DNA from: Geobacter sp. AOG1
GTDB lineage: Bacteria; Desulfobacterota; Desulfuromonadia; Geobacterales; Geobacteraceae
Direction: 5' to 3'
Assembly (NCBI RefSeq): GCF_019972315.1
Contig: NZ_BLIZ01000001.1
Location: forward strand, 1,686,513-1,750,512
Length of the DNA: 64,000 nt
Positions 8,236 to 16,881 of this stretch are shown in pieces. Each line of letters starts with the position of its first letter. The first letter of the stretch is position 1. Made by a program: the position numbers and the translations under genes. Under the pieces are notes generated by a model, which had not been told where the DNA came from, did no database searches, and worked only from the letters and a program-made list of their open reading frames with translations.

Positions 8236-10035
8236 GTGTTGAATCTACTGTTCAGAAGCGCCGCTGTTACGTTTATCCTGCTGGCCATCCTTTCTTTCAC
8301 TCCGTCAGTCGTAAAAGCAGAAAAGACGCTGCCCGACCTACAGACCGACCCTCTCCTGGCGGCGATGCGGACGGAATTGCAGCGGGCGAAGGAGAGCCTG
8401 CGGCTGCCTGACCAGCCTGCTCCTTATTTCATCGAGTACTGGGTCCAGGAATCGGTCAGCGCCAACCTCTCCGGCAAGTACGGTGGGATCACTCACACCC
8501 ACCCGGACCTGCATCCACGACGAGCCGCCGGTGTCCAGGTGCGGGTCGGCTCCTACGAGTTCGATAACATGAACCTCCCCCTGGCGCTGCGCTTCAACGC
8601 CACCGACTATGCGGATTTCATGGAAGAGAACGACTGGCAGCTCGCCGAGGTGCCGCTGGAAGGGGAAGGGGCCGCGCTCCGGTCGGCCCTCTGGGTCCTG
8701 GGGGATACGGCGTATAAACGGGCCGTGGGTGAATACCAGAAGAAAAAGATGCTCCAGTCCACGGGGGTTAAAAAGGAGCCGCTGGACGATTTCTCCCGGG
8801 AAAAGAGCGTGGTTTTCGTGGAACCCATCATGGAAGTCGGCGTCTCGGTGGATGACGAGGTCTGGAAGGATGCGGTCCGGAAGGTGACCGGCTACCTGGC
8901 GCGGCAGGAGGGGATCATGGAACCGACCATGGATATTCAGGCCGCCCGGGACGTGAATTACTACATGAACACGGAGGGGACGGTCCTCCGGACGTCGGAG
9001 CTCCTCTACACCATCGATATCTCCGCCTGGACCAGGACGCCGGACGGGATTAAGGTGGCGAATTTTCGGCATTTCCAGGTGCAGGACCCGAAGGAGTTGC
9101 CCGACGGGAAGAAGCTCCTGGCCGAGGCCGAAGCGCTGGCCCGGGAACTGGCCGAACTGCGAAATGCCGAGGAGTTCAATCCCTACAGCGGACCGGCAAT
9201 CCTGGGGCCGGACGTGGCCGGGGTCTTTTTCCACGAGGCGCTGGGGCACCGGCTGGAGGGGGAACGGCAGAGGATGACGGAGTCGGGGCAGACGTTCCGC
9301 GACAAGGTCGGCGACCGGATCATTTCGGAGCAGATATCCATCGTGGACGACCCGACGCTCCCGTGCTTCAAGGGGAAAAGCCTGTCGGGGCATTACCGGT
9401 ACGACAGCGAGGGGGTTGCGGCACAGAAGGTCACCCTGGTTAACCGGGGAAAGCTGGCGAACTATCTTCTCTCCCGGACCCCCATCAAGGGGTTCGCCGG
9501 GTCCAACGGTCACGCCCGCAGCCAGAACCCCCAGGCCAATCTCCTCTACGGCCACCCGGTGGGGAGGATGGCGACCCTGATGGTAGAGTCGGAGAACCGG
9601 CACAGCCTCGACACGCTCAAGAAGATGCTGATCGAGGAGGCGAAGAAGCAGGGGAAACCGTACGGGCTGATCATCCGGCACATCAGGAACGGTGAAACGG
9701 ACACGAAGGGACCGAGTGCGTCGGGATTGGGGGGAAACTTCCAGGCGTTCAAGGCGACGCCGGTCCTCGTCTATGCGGTGGATGTGGCGACCGGCAAGGA
9801 GCGGCTGGTGCGGGGGGTGGAACTGGTCGGCACCCCGCTGGTGAGCCTGGAAAAGGTCATCGCCGCCGGCAACGACGACGATGTCTTTAACGCCTCGTGC
9901 GGCGCGGAGTCGGGGTGGGTCCCCGTTTCCGTCGTTTCCCCCTCCATCCTGACGGCGCAGGTGGAGTTGCAGCGGGTGGGGGGAAATCCCAAGCGGTCAC
10001 CCCTGCTGTTTTCGCCCTTTCAGGAGAAGCGCTGA
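8236..10035 (+). CDS. Exported TldD/PmbA-family metalloprotease-like protein
   Basis: TldD-type proteins form zinc proteases that process small or unfolded peptides. This 599-residue protein has the motif HEALGHRLEGE (H at about residue 333; HExxxH zinc site) and the family's C-terminal glycine-rich regions. Unlike cytosolic TldD it starts with a signal peptide (hydrophobic AAVTFILLAILSF, cleavage near VKA-EKT) and has an extra N-terminal domain of about 250 residues. I chose GTG at 8236 because GGAGG lies 6 bases upstream; an ATG at 8200 would add 12 residues before the signal peptide. No PmbA partner is adjacent. It interrupts the arn gene group. Confidence 0.82.
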   Translation: MLNLLFRSAAVTFILLAILSFTPSVVKAEKTLPDLQTDPLLAAMRTELQRAKESLRLPDQPAPYFIEYWVQESVSANLSGKYGGITHTHPDLHPRRAAGVQVRVGSYEFDNMNLPLALRFNATDYADFMEENDWQLAEVPLEGEGAALRSALWVLGDTAYKRAVGEYQKKKMLQSTGVKKEPLDDFSREKSVVFVEPIMEVGVSVDDEVWKDAVRKVTGYLARQEGIMEPTMDIQAARDVNYYMNTEGTVLRTSELLYTIDISAWTRTPDGIKVANFRHFQVQDPKELPDGKKLLAEAEALARELAELRNAEEFNPYSGPAILGPDVAGVFFHEALGHRLEGERQRMTESGQTFRDKVGDRIISEQISIVDDPTLPCFKGKSLSGHYRYDSEGVAAQKVTLVNRGKLANYLLSRTPIKGFAGSNGHARSQNPQANLLYGHPVGRMATLMVESENRHSLDTLKKMLIEEAKKQGKPYGLIIRHIRNGETDTKGPSASGLGGNFQAFKATPVLVYAVDVATGKERLVRGVELVGTPLVSLEKVIAAGNDDDVFNASCGAESGWVPVSVVSPSILTAQVELQRVGGNPKRSPLLFSPFQEKR

Positions 10036-10052
10036 ATCTTGAATGCTCGATG

Positions 10053-10104
10053 ACCGTCACTAAAAAGGCCGCTTCCGGAAGGAAGTGGCCTTTTTAGTGA
10101 CGGT
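10053..10104. terminator. Bidirectional terminator between convergent genes
   Basis: A 24-base arm beginning ACCGTCACTAAAAAGGCC matches its complement on the right at 23 of 24 positions, with a four-base loop. The A-tract and T-tract within the arms make it a terminator in both directions, for the tldD-type gene (+) and the arn operon (-). Confidence 0.93.
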
Positions 10105-10113
10105 TCGCAAAAA

Positions 10114-11154
10114 CTACAACAGATGCTCGATCTTCTCCCGCTCTTCGATGAGATAAAAATCCAGCGTCTTGCGCAGGGCGTCGTCGATGCCGGTCGTCGG
10201 CTCCCAACCGAGGCATTTCCTGGCATTCTCGACGGAGGGGACGCGGGTCAGCATATCCTGGTATCCCTTGCCGTAGAAGGTTCCGGACGACACCTCCACG
10301 AGTTTGCAGGCCTCGGCCCGCTCCCGGTAGGCGGGGTACTCCTTTACCAGGGCGATCAGCTTCTCGGCCAGTTCCCTGACGGAGAGGTCGTTCCCCGGGT
10401 TGCCGATGTTGAAGATGCCGCCGTTCGCGCAGCCGTTCTCGTTGGCGATGATTTTCATGAGGGCGCCGATGCCGTCTTCCACGAAGGTGAAGGAGCGGCG
10501 CTGGTTGCCGCCGTCCACCAGCTGGATCGGTTCCCCCGCCAGAATGTTGTAGAGGAACTGGGTGAGTACCCGGGAACTCCCCTCCTTGGCGGTGCTGATG
10601 GAGTCGAGCTTCGGGCCGATCCAGTTGAAGGGACGGAACAGGGTGTACTGCAGCCCTTCGTGGTTGCCGTAGGCGTAGATGACCCGGTCGAGCATCTGCT
10701 TGGCACAGGAGTAAATCCACCGCTCTTTGTTGATGGGGCCGAGCATGAGCGGCGAGCTCTCCTCGTCGAACTCCCGGTCGGGGCTCATGCCGTAGACCTC
10801 GGAGGTGGAGGGGAAGATGACCCGCTTCTTGTGCTTCACGCACTGGCGGATGATTTTCAGGTTTTCCTCGAAGTCGAGTTCGAAGACCCGGAGCGGGTCC
10901 TTCACGTAGGTGACCGGCGTGGCGATGGCCACCAGCGGCAGCACCACGTCGCACTTCTTGATGTGGTACTCGATCCACTCTTTGTTGATGGTGATATCCC
11001 CTTCCAGGAAGTGGAAACGGGGATCGCCGAGGGAGCGCTCCAGTTTGTCGCATGCCATGTCCAGACCGTAGACTTCCCAGTCGGTGGTGGTGAGGATGCG
11101 GTGGGTGAGGGCGTTGCCGATGAAGCCGTTGACGCCCAGAATGAGTACTTTCAT
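10114..11154 (-). CDS. UDP-glucuronate oxidative decarboxylase (ArnA C-terminal-domain type)
   Basis: NAD-dependent epimerase-fold enzyme matching the dehydrogenase half of ArnA, which converts UDP-GlcA to UDP-4-keto-arabinose. The 346 residues show GVNGFIG nucleotide-binding motif at 7-13, STSEVYGMS (the Ser-Glu pair implicated in decarboxylation), YSCAKQ (catalytic Tyr/Lys), and the conserved Arg in TRVPSVENA near the C-terminus. In enterobacteria this is fused to the formyltransferase; here the two are separate genes with bcrC between them. Last gene of the leftward arn run; 35 bases downstream of bcrC. Confidence 0.88.
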   Translation of the reverse strand: MKVLILGVNGFIGNALTHRILTTTDWEVYGLDMACDKLERSLGDPRFHFLEGDITINKEWIEYHIKKCDVVLPLVAIATPVTYVKDPLRVFELDFEENLKIIRQCVKHKKRVIFPSTSEVYGMSPDREFDEESSPLMLGPINKERWIYSCAKQMLDRVIYAYGNHEGLQYTLFRPFNWIGPKLDSISTAKEGSSRVLTQFLYNILAGEPIQLVDGGNQRRSFTFVEDGIGALMKIIANENGCANGGIFNIGNPGNDLSVRELAEKLIALVKEYPAYRERAEACKLVEVSSGTFYGKGYQDMLTRVPSVENARKCLGWEPTTGIDDALRKTLDFYLIEEREKIEHLL

Positions 11155-11189
11155 GAAATTCTCCTTTGGTGGTAACTGAACAGCTGAAG

Positions 11190-11765
11190 CTACTGCCGTC
11201 TGGCAATAACCAGTTTTGCTGCAATGATATCATATTTACCCAGCACTGCCTGACTGCACGACGACAGGCGGCTGTGCAGGGAACGGACGAGACCGGATGC
11301 CAGGAGGGCGACCAGGAATGACCCGGCTATGTCCAGGGGGTAATGGACTCCACAAAATACCCGTGCAAAACCTCCCGCGAAGGACAAAACAACGAACAGA
11401 AGTCCAGCGGTTCTGGTCCGCCGGCAGATTGCCAGCATGAGCGACAGTGCCAGCATGAAGGTCGCGTGGTCGGAAGGGAATGATGTTTCAGCCGCGTGCG
11501 CAATGAGCTGGTTCACCGGATGGTCCATGAAAGGGCGGGGATGGAAGTAGAGAAGGCCGATGGCGACGTTCATGGTGAGAGCGAACAGTGCTGCAACACA
11601 GGTCATCAGTACTTCTTCCCGGGATTCTTTCCTGAAGAACCACAGATAGCCGAGAAAAGCGATGAAGATGAGTGGCAGGTATTCGGCTAGGGCCACGGCA
11701 GCCGTGTCGACGATGACGTTCTTGCCGGCGTAGCCGTTTATGAAGGTGAACAGGGCATGATTCAT
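11190..11765 (-). CDS. bcrC: Undecaprenyl-diphosphatase, BcrC-type PAP2 phosphatase
   Basis: An inner-membrane PAP2-family enzyme that dephosphorylates undecaprenyl diphosphate to recycle the lipid carrier. The 191-residue protein has about five to six hydrophobic segments and the motifs YFHPRPF (near 72-78), SFPSDHATF (near 94-102) and FCGVHYPLDIAG (near 135-146). As in B. subtilis BcrC the first motif lacks the usual lysine. It lies within the arn operon, 24 bases from the formyltransferase gene, so it probably serves the undecaprenyl-phosphate supply used by ArnC/ArnT. Confidence 0.85.
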   Translation of the reverse strand: MNHALFTFINGYAGKNVIVDTAAVALAEYLPLIFIAFLGYLWFFRKESREEVLMTCVAALFALTMNVAIGLLYFHPRPFMDHPVNQLIAHAAETSFPSDHATFMLALSLMLAICRRTRTAGLLFVVLSFAGGFARVFCGVHYPLDIAGSFLVALLASGLVRSLHSRLSSCSQAVLGKYDIIAAKLVIARRQ

Positions 11766-11790
11766 GGTTGGTTTCTCTTGTCGAGGTGTT

Positions 11791-12705
11791 TCATTCGCTG
11801 CAGAATTTGACTATTCCTCCAGGAAACGCTTTGGCGAACTGGGCAGCGGGAATTTCGCTGTTCCCCTCTTCCTGGAGGGAGCGGATTTCCAGGAGGCCGT
11901 CTCCGGTGCCGACGAGAAGGGGGGCCGACGAAACGATGGCTCCCGGCTCGGCGTTTCCGGCCACCGGCCAGGCGCTCCAGACGATGACCTTCTTCCCGTC
12001 TTGGAAAGTGAAGGCACCGGGATAAGGGTGGGTGACGCCGCGTACGAGGTTGTAGATCTGTACGGCGCTCTTGGTCCAGTCGATAAGGCCATCGGCCGGT
12101 TTCCGCCCGCCGCAGTAGTTTCCCGCCTTGAGGTCCATGGGGATGCGGGGGGCGGTGCCGGCCACGAGCCTGGGCCAGGAGCGGCCAATGACCGTCACTG
12201 CCGCGGCGGTAACCTTATTGAAAACGTCGAGGGATGTGTCGGTGAATTCAATCGTCACCTTTTCCCGATCCACGATGTCGCCGGCGTCGGGTTTTTCCAC
12301 CATGTAGTGGAGGGTCGCGCCGGTTTCCGTTTCGCCGTTGATGACGGCCCAGTTGACCGGTACCCGCCCCCGGTATTTCGGCAGGTACGAGCCGTGGAGG
12401 TTGAGGGAACCCCGGCGTGCCAGTTCCAGGACCTGCGGCTTGATCATGTTCCGGTAGTAGAAGGAGAGAAGGAAGTCAGGGTCGATCGCCCTGATCCGCT
12501 CCCTGTTCTCCGGCAGGTTGATGTCGGTGGTGAGGTAGGGGATGCCATGCCGGTCCGCCAGCTCCCGCACCGACTCGAACCAGATCTCCTCGGTGGGGGA
12601 GTCCTCGTGGGTGAAGATGAGCCGTACATCCGCCCCCTGCCGGAGGAGTTCCGTCAGGCAGCGATAGCCGACATTGTGATAGGCGCAGACGACAACAGAA
12701 GACAT
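11791..12705 (-). CDS. UDP-4-amino-4-deoxy-L-arabinose formyltransferase (ArnA N-terminal-domain type)
   Basis: Transfers a formyl group from 10-formyl-tetrahydrofolate to UDP-L-Ara4N. The 304-residue protein matches the N-terminal half of ArnA: the folate-site motif NLHGSYLPKYRG (Asn and His catalytic, near 103-114), PDAGDI (catalytic Asp, near 140), and the C-terminal oligonucleotide-binding-like subdomain with THPYPGAFT. A stand-alone formyltransferase plus a stand-alone decarboxylase replaces fused ArnA. Separated from arnC by 108 bases that contain an inverted repeat. Confidence 0.88.
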   Translation of the reverse strand: MSSVVVCAYHNVGYRCLTELLRQGADVRLIFTHEDSPTEEIWFESVRELADRHGIPYLTTDINLPENRERIRAIDPDFLLSFYYRNMIKPQVLELARRGSLNLHGSYLPKYRGRVPVNWAVINGETETGATLHYMVEKPDAGDIVDREKVTIEFTDTSLDVFNKVTAAAVTVIGRSWPRLVAGTAPRIPMDLKAGNYCGGRKPADGLIDWTKSAVQIYNLVRGVTHPYPGAFTFQDGKKVIVWSAWPVAGNAEPGAIVSSAPLLVGTGDGLLEIRSLQEEGNSEIPAAQFAKAFPGGIVKFCSE

Positions 12706-12718
12706 ATAAAACCTTTTC

Positions 12719-12816
12719 TAACAGGGATATTCAGGATGATCAGGATGAAAGAAATTTGTCGGATTGCCTTCTAAAGGATTTTGACTTTATCCTGTATATC
12801 CTGTTCATCCCTGTTA
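12719..12816. repeat. Intergenic inverted repeat (TAACAGGGAT family)
   Basis: Left arm TAACAGGGATATTCAGGATG and on from 12719, right arm ending in CATCCCTGTTA at 12816 (complement TAACAGGGATGAACAGGATA). Arms contain repeated CAGGAT units about 9 bases apart. It overlaps the arnC stop codon and fills the spacer before the formyltransferase gene. Confidence 0.75.
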
Positions 12817-13764
12817 ATTCTGCTTTTTGTTTTCTTGCCCGTGCACCCGCCGTACCACATAGCGCGGCCGCTTCCTCACTTCCTGGTAGATCCTCCCCAC
12901 GTATTCCCCCACCAGGCCGATGCCGAAGATGACGATACCGATGAAGAAGAAGAGGATAGCGAAGAGGGTGAAGACCCCCTCGACTTCAGCTCCCACGAGG
13001 AAGCGGCGTACCAGGAGGAAGAGGGCGAAAAGGACTGACGCGACGGAGGTGAAGATGCCGAGCAGGGCGAAGAGCTGGAGGGGGACCACGGAAAAGCCGG
13101 TCATGAGGTCGAAGTTGAGCCGGACCAGCTTGTAGAGGGAGTACTTGCTCTCCCCTTCCGCCCGTTCAGCGTGGGCGACCGGCACTTCACCCGGGTTGGA
13201 GGCGAAGGTCTGGGCCAGGGCGGGGATGAAGGTCGTGGTCTCCTGGCAGTGGTTGATATTGTTGACGATGTCGCGATGGTAGGCGCGGAGCATGCAACCA
13301 TAGTCGCTCATGCGCATGCCGGTCATCTTGTTGGTGGTGATGTTGACGATGCGGGAGGCGAATTTGCGGAAGAAGGTGTCCTGCCGCTTCTGGCGCACAC
13401 TCCCCACCACGTCGTGCCCCTTCTCGATCTCCGCCACCAGCTTGGGGATCTCCTCCGGCGGGTTCTGGAGATCGGCGTCCAGGGTGATGACGATGTCGCC
13501 GGCGCTGATCTCGAAGGCGGCGAGGATCGCCATGTGCTGGCCGAAGTTGCCGTTGAACTCGATGACCTTCACTTCCGGGTGGGTTGCGGCCAGCTCCTTG
13601 AGAATCTCGATGGAGCGGTCGCGGCTGCCGTCGTCGGTGAAGATGATCTCGAACGGCCGTCCCATCTGCTGCATGACCGGGTAGATCCGGTCGAAGAGGG
13701 GGTGGAGGTTCGGTTCCTCGTTGTAGACGGGGATGACGATGGAGATGTACGGTTTGTCGGGCAT
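12814..13764 (-). CDS. arnC: Undecaprenyl-phosphate 4-deoxy-4-formamido-L-arabinose transferase ArnC
   Basis: Family 2 glycosyltransferase that moves L-Ara4FN from UDP to undecaprenyl phosphate at the inner membrane. The 316 residues match the ArnC length (about 322). They have ISIVIPVYNEE at the N-terminus, the DDGSRD and DADLQNPPEE acidic motifs, QETTTFIPAL near 185, and two C-terminal membrane segments (about 225-285). I chose the ATG at 13764 (MPDKPYISIV) over one nine codons upstream because homologues start here. Placed between arnB and the formyltransferase gene. Confidence 0.9.
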   Translation of the reverse strand: MPDKPYISIVIPVYNEEPNLHPLFDRIYPVMQQMGRPFEIIFTDDGSRDRSIEILKELAATHPEVKVIEFNGNFGQHMAILAAFEISAGDIVITLDADLQNPPEEIPKLVAEIEKGHDVVGSVRQKRQDTFFRKFASRIVNITTNKMTGMRMSDYGCMLRAYHRDIVNNINHCQETTTFIPALAQTFASNPGEVPVAHAERAEGESKYSLYKLVRLNFDLMTGFSVVPLQLFALLGIFTSVASVLFALFLLVRRFLVGAEVEGVFTLFAILFFFIGIVIFGIGLVGEYVGRIYQEVRKRPRYVVRRVHGQENKKQN

Positions 13765-13774
13765 GGGGTGTCCT

Positions 13775-13820
13775 GTAGGGGCGCGGTTCACGCGCTAGGG
13801 CGGGGAAACCCCGCCCCTAC
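13775..13820. repeat. GC-rich intergenic hairpin
   Basis: GTAGGGGCG (13775-13783) pairs with CGCCCCTAC (13812-13820), and an inner GGGCGGGG/CCCCGCCC hairpin lies at 13798-13817. It fills the arnB-arnC spacer and resembles the hairpin at 25367-25387 (GGGCGAAC/GTTCGCCC), suggesting a REP-like class with GGGGCG ends. Confidence 0.7.
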
Positions 13821-13821
13821 G

Positions 13822-14985
13822 TTATTTTCTGTTTTTCGCAATCACTGTTTTCACCCCTTCCACCACGTCCCGGGCGTCGTCCATCGACATGAGCGGGAAG
13901 AGGGGGAGGGAGAGTATCCGGTCCGACGCGTAATCCGCATTGGGCAGTTCACCGGGGCGGATGCTCAGGGTGTTCCGGTAGTACTCGTGGTGGTGGATCG
14001 CCTTGTAGTGGAGGCCTGTGCCGATGTTTTCCTTCTTCAACTCCGCCATGAAGGTGTCCCGGTCGATGGCGAGCTTTTCGATCCTGACCAGCGGCGTGTA
14101 GAGATGCCAGGCGTGGCGCTGCTCGTAGGGGGCATAGGTGGGGAGGGCCAGTTCGGCCACGTCGGCGAATTCGCGGTTGTAAAATTCGGCGATATCCCGG
14201 CGTCTGTCGATGAAACCGTCCAGCCGGGGGAGCTGGTGGATGCCGATGGCTGCCTGGATGTCCATCATGTTGTACTTGAAGCCGGGGAGGACGATGTCGT
14301 AGTTGGGGGTGCCGCTGGCGGCGAACCGCTTCCACGCCTCCCGGCTCATGCCGTGGAACTTGAGAAGGGAGACTTCCTCGGCCAGCGTCTCGTCCGGCGT
14401 GCAGACCATCCCCCCTTCGCCCGTGGTGATGTTCTTGTTGGGGTGGAAGGAGAAGATGGATATGGAGTCGAAGGAACCGATCCGTTGCCCCTTGTATTCG
14501 GTGCCGGCGGCATGGGCAGCGTCTTCGATGACGGTAATGCCGAACTCTTTCGCCAAGGCGAAGATGGGGTCCATGTCGCAGGACTGGCCGGCGAAGTGAA
14601 CCGGAATGATGGCGCGGGTCCGCTCCGTGATTTTTTCGCGGATCTTTGCCGCGTCGATGTTGAGGGTCCCCGGTTCGATATCGACCAGCACCGGTTTTGC
14701 GCCACAGAGGACGCAGATGCTGACCGTGGAGGCGAAGGTCATGGGGGTGGTGATGATCTCATCCCCCTCCTTGATCTTCAGCGCCAGGAGCGTCAGGTGA
14801 AGTCCGGCGGTGGCCGAGCTGAGGGGAACGGCGTAGGGCGCCCCAACGTAAGCCTTGAACTCTTCCTCGAAACGCTTCACCTTGGGGCCGGTGGTGATCC
14901 AGCCGGAGCGGAGGGAATCGACAACCTCGTTGATCTCGGCGTCGTCAATGGTGGGGCGGGAAAAGGGGAGAAAATCCGTGCGCAC
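13822..14985 (-). CDS. arnB: UDP-4-amino-4-deoxy-L-arabinose--oxoglutarate aminotransferase ArnB
   Basis: PLP-dependent DegT/DnrJ/StrS aminotransferase that uses glutamate to make UDP-L-Ara4N from the 4-keto sugar. The 387-residue protein has LSSATAGLHL (phosphate binding, about 55-64), the aspartate motif VIEDAAHAAG near 157, and the PLP-lysine motif FSFHPNKNITTGEGG near 183-197. Length fits ArnB (about 380). Family members vary in sugar substrate; the arn context supports the call. Starts 84 bases after arnT ends. Confidence 0.9.
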   Translation of the reverse strand: MRTDFLPFSRPTIDDAEINEVVDSLRSGWITTGPKVKRFEEEFKAYVGAPYAVPLSSATAGLHLTLLALKIKEGDEIITTPMTFASTVSICVLCGAKPVLVDIEPGTLNIDAAKIREKITERTRAIIPVHFAGQSCDMDPIFALAKEFGITVIEDAAHAAGTEYKGQRIGSFDSISIFSFHPNKNITTGEGGMVCTPDETLAEEVSLLKFHGMSREAWKRFAASGTPNYDIVLPGFKYNMMDIQAAIGIHQLPRLDGFIDRRRDIAEFYNREFADVAELALPTYAPYEQRHAWHLYTPLVRIEKLAIDRDTFMAELKKENIGTGLHYKAIHHHEYYRNTLSIRPGELPNADYASDRILSLPLFPLMSMDDARDVVEGVKTVIAKNRK

Positions 14986-15069
14986 GAAGGGCCTCCGGCA
15001 GGTAAAATAACCTGTTATTTATGGCACAAAACTACTGATGGTGCAAACAATTTTCAGGCTGGTGGCTCG

Positions 15070-16731
15070 TTAGCGGTTGGTAATGAGCACCTTCTTCCTG
15101 GTGCGGGCCAATTCCCGGATGGGTGTCTTGACGAGGGCGCGGAACCCCTCCACGTCCGTGTGGCGGAAAAGGAGAAACACCGGCTTCGGGCCGTCCCAGA
15201 GCTGGCTGAACTGCTGCGCATCCATGAACCAGGCGGACTGGTCTCCCTGCTTGCAGCCGAATTCCAGCTCTCCCATGCCGCCGACGGTGATGACGCGCCG
15301 CCGGGCGTAGAACGGCAGCCCTTGTTCGTGGCCGAAAGAGGCGACCACGGCGTCCGGCCCGGCCTGTTCCCGCACGATCAGGCAAAGGTCCTTAGTGGAC
15401 CTTGTCGGTGCCACATCGTTCATGATGGTCAGCGGGCCGGCAATTTCCAGCAGGTACGAACAGAAACAGAGGGCGACGAGGAGTGCCGCAAGAGTGCCGC
15501 GGCGGGCCATGGCGAAGACTGCCACCCCTTCGACGAGGAAAATCGAGCCGACAACCAGCCCGGAAAGGGGGGTGATATCCCGCGCCTGGGGAACATGGGG
15601 ATAGATGCAGACGCCAATCCCGAGTATCGTCAGAATGGCGGCCAGCACGTATCCCTGGATACGCATGAGCCGGTCAGGCTCGCCCAGTTGCCGGACAAAA
15701 GCCCTCCCCATGAGGATGGCGAGGGGAGGGAAGACGGGAAGTATGTAGGGGACAAGCTTTGAATCGGATTTGGAGAAGAAAACGAAGATGAAGATGGCCC
15801 ATGTCGCGAGGAAAAGGGCATTGAGCCCCGAGAGGCTGTGGCGCTCCCGCCATATCCCCCTGAGCCCGGAGGGAATGAAGAACGACCAGGGGATCATGGT
15901 GCCGAGCAGGACCGGGACGAAGAACCAGGGGGGCTGATAGCGGCCGTGGACCTTGGTGGTGAAGCGCTCGAAGTGCTCGTGGATGAAGAAGAAGCGGGCG
16001 AATTCCGGATTTTGCCGGGAGACGAGGATGAACCAGGGGGCGCTCACCAGGAGGAAGAGGAGGGTGCCGGTCACCAGGCGCATCTCCTTGAGAAGCCGCC
16101 AGCGTTTTCCCAGGAGCAGGTAGAGGAAGATGATGGCACCGGGGAAGACGATGCCGATGAGCCCCTTGGCAAGAACCGCCAGGGCAGCGAAAATATAGCC
16201 AAAGTGGCAGTAAAGCCCCCGGCGGGGCTCGCTGTCGCGGACTGCAATGGCGAAGCAGCCGAGACAGGCGGTCAAGCAGAAGGTGAGGAGCATGTCCGTT
16301 ATGTTGATCCTGGATTGGATGAGGAAGCCGGTGCAGGTCCCCAGGATCAGGGCTGCGAAGAGACCCTCCCGCCGGCCAAACAGGGTGCGTCCTACGTGGT
16401 AGGTTATGAGGACCGTGAGCAGCCCTGCCATGGCACAGGCAAAACGGGCGGCGAACTCGTTCTCGCCAAAAAGGGAGAAGGAGATGGCATTCAGCCAGTA
16501 GAGGAGAGGGGGCTTTTCGAAATACTTGACGTGATTGAGTAACGGCGTGATGAAGTCCCCCCGCTCAAGCATCTCCCGGGGTATCTCCGCGTAGCGGGCC
16601 TCGTCCGGTTCAAACAGGGGGAGGCGGCCAAGGAACTGCAGAAATGCCACGCCGAAAACGAGAAGGAGTGCCACCAGGTCCCTTCTGGCGGGGCTCTCTT
16701 TGGCGGTGAGGAAGTCGGTGATAAATTTCAT
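15070..16731 (-). CDS. arnT: 4-amino-4-deoxy-L-arabinose lipid A transferase ArnT (GT family 39/83)
   Basis: A polytopic inner-membrane glycosyltransferase that moves L-Ara4N from undecaprenyl phosphate to lipid A on the periplasmic side. The 553 residues match ArnT length (about 550), with the catalytic-loop signature LFEPDEARYAEIPREM near 38-53, KPPLLYWL near 74-81, and about a dozen hydrophobic segments, followed by a soluble C-terminal domain. First of the arn genes in this leftward run; U32 protein gene lies 150 bases upstream. Confidence 0.88.
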   Translation of the reverse strand: MKFITDFLTAKESPARRDLVALLLVFGVAFLQFLGRLPLFEPDEARYAEIPREMLERGDFITPLLNHVKYFEKPPLLYWLNAISFSLFGENEFAARFACAMAGLLTVLITYHVGRTLFGRREGLFAALILGTCTGFLIQSRINITDMLLTFCLTACLGCFAIAVRDSEPRRGLYCHFGYIFAALAVLAKGLIGIVFPGAIIFLYLLLGKRWRLLKEMRLVTGTLLFLLVSAPWFILVSRQNPEFARFFFIHEHFERFTTKVHGRYQPPWFFVPVLLGTMIPWSFFIPSGLRGIWRERHSLSGLNALFLATWAIFIFVFFSKSDSKLVPYILPVFPPLAILMGRAFVRQLGEPDRLMRIQGYVLAAILTILGIGVCIYPHVPQARDITPLSGLVVGSIFLVEGVAVFAMARRGTLAALLVALCFCSYLLEIAGPLTIMNDVAPTRSTKDLCLIVREQAGPDAVVASFGHEQGLPFYARRRVITVGGMGELEFGCKQGDQSAWFMDAQQFSQLWDGPKPVFLLFRHTDVEGFRALVKTPIRELARTRKKVLITNR

Positions 16732-16881
16732 CGGAAGTGACCTTTACTTGGAATAGAATTTTAACCTGGAAAATATTTACGACAGAGGACGTGGAGGAGA
16801 CAGGAGAAAGTCGATGGGGCTGTGGCGTTTCTTTGTGTCCTTGTGTTGTTGCGTCATAGAGCTTTGTTGCCTGGCGTGACG

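Noticed and set aside
8112-8411. A 99-codon plus-strand frame at the start of the tldD-type gene
   Set aside because: It runs into the signal peptide and coding region of the exported protein in another frame and has no good ribosome site.
13171-15762. A very long open frame (over 860 codons) on the plus strand opposite arnC, arnB and arnT
   Set aside because: It is rich in Gly, Val, Asp and His in the pattern of a GC-rich antisense shadow; the minus-strand frames match known enzymes residue by residue.
16740-16881. A gene or RNA in the arnT-U32 spacer
   Set aside because: Only short repeat-like words (TTGTGTCCTTGTGTT) and no frame with a ribosome site.
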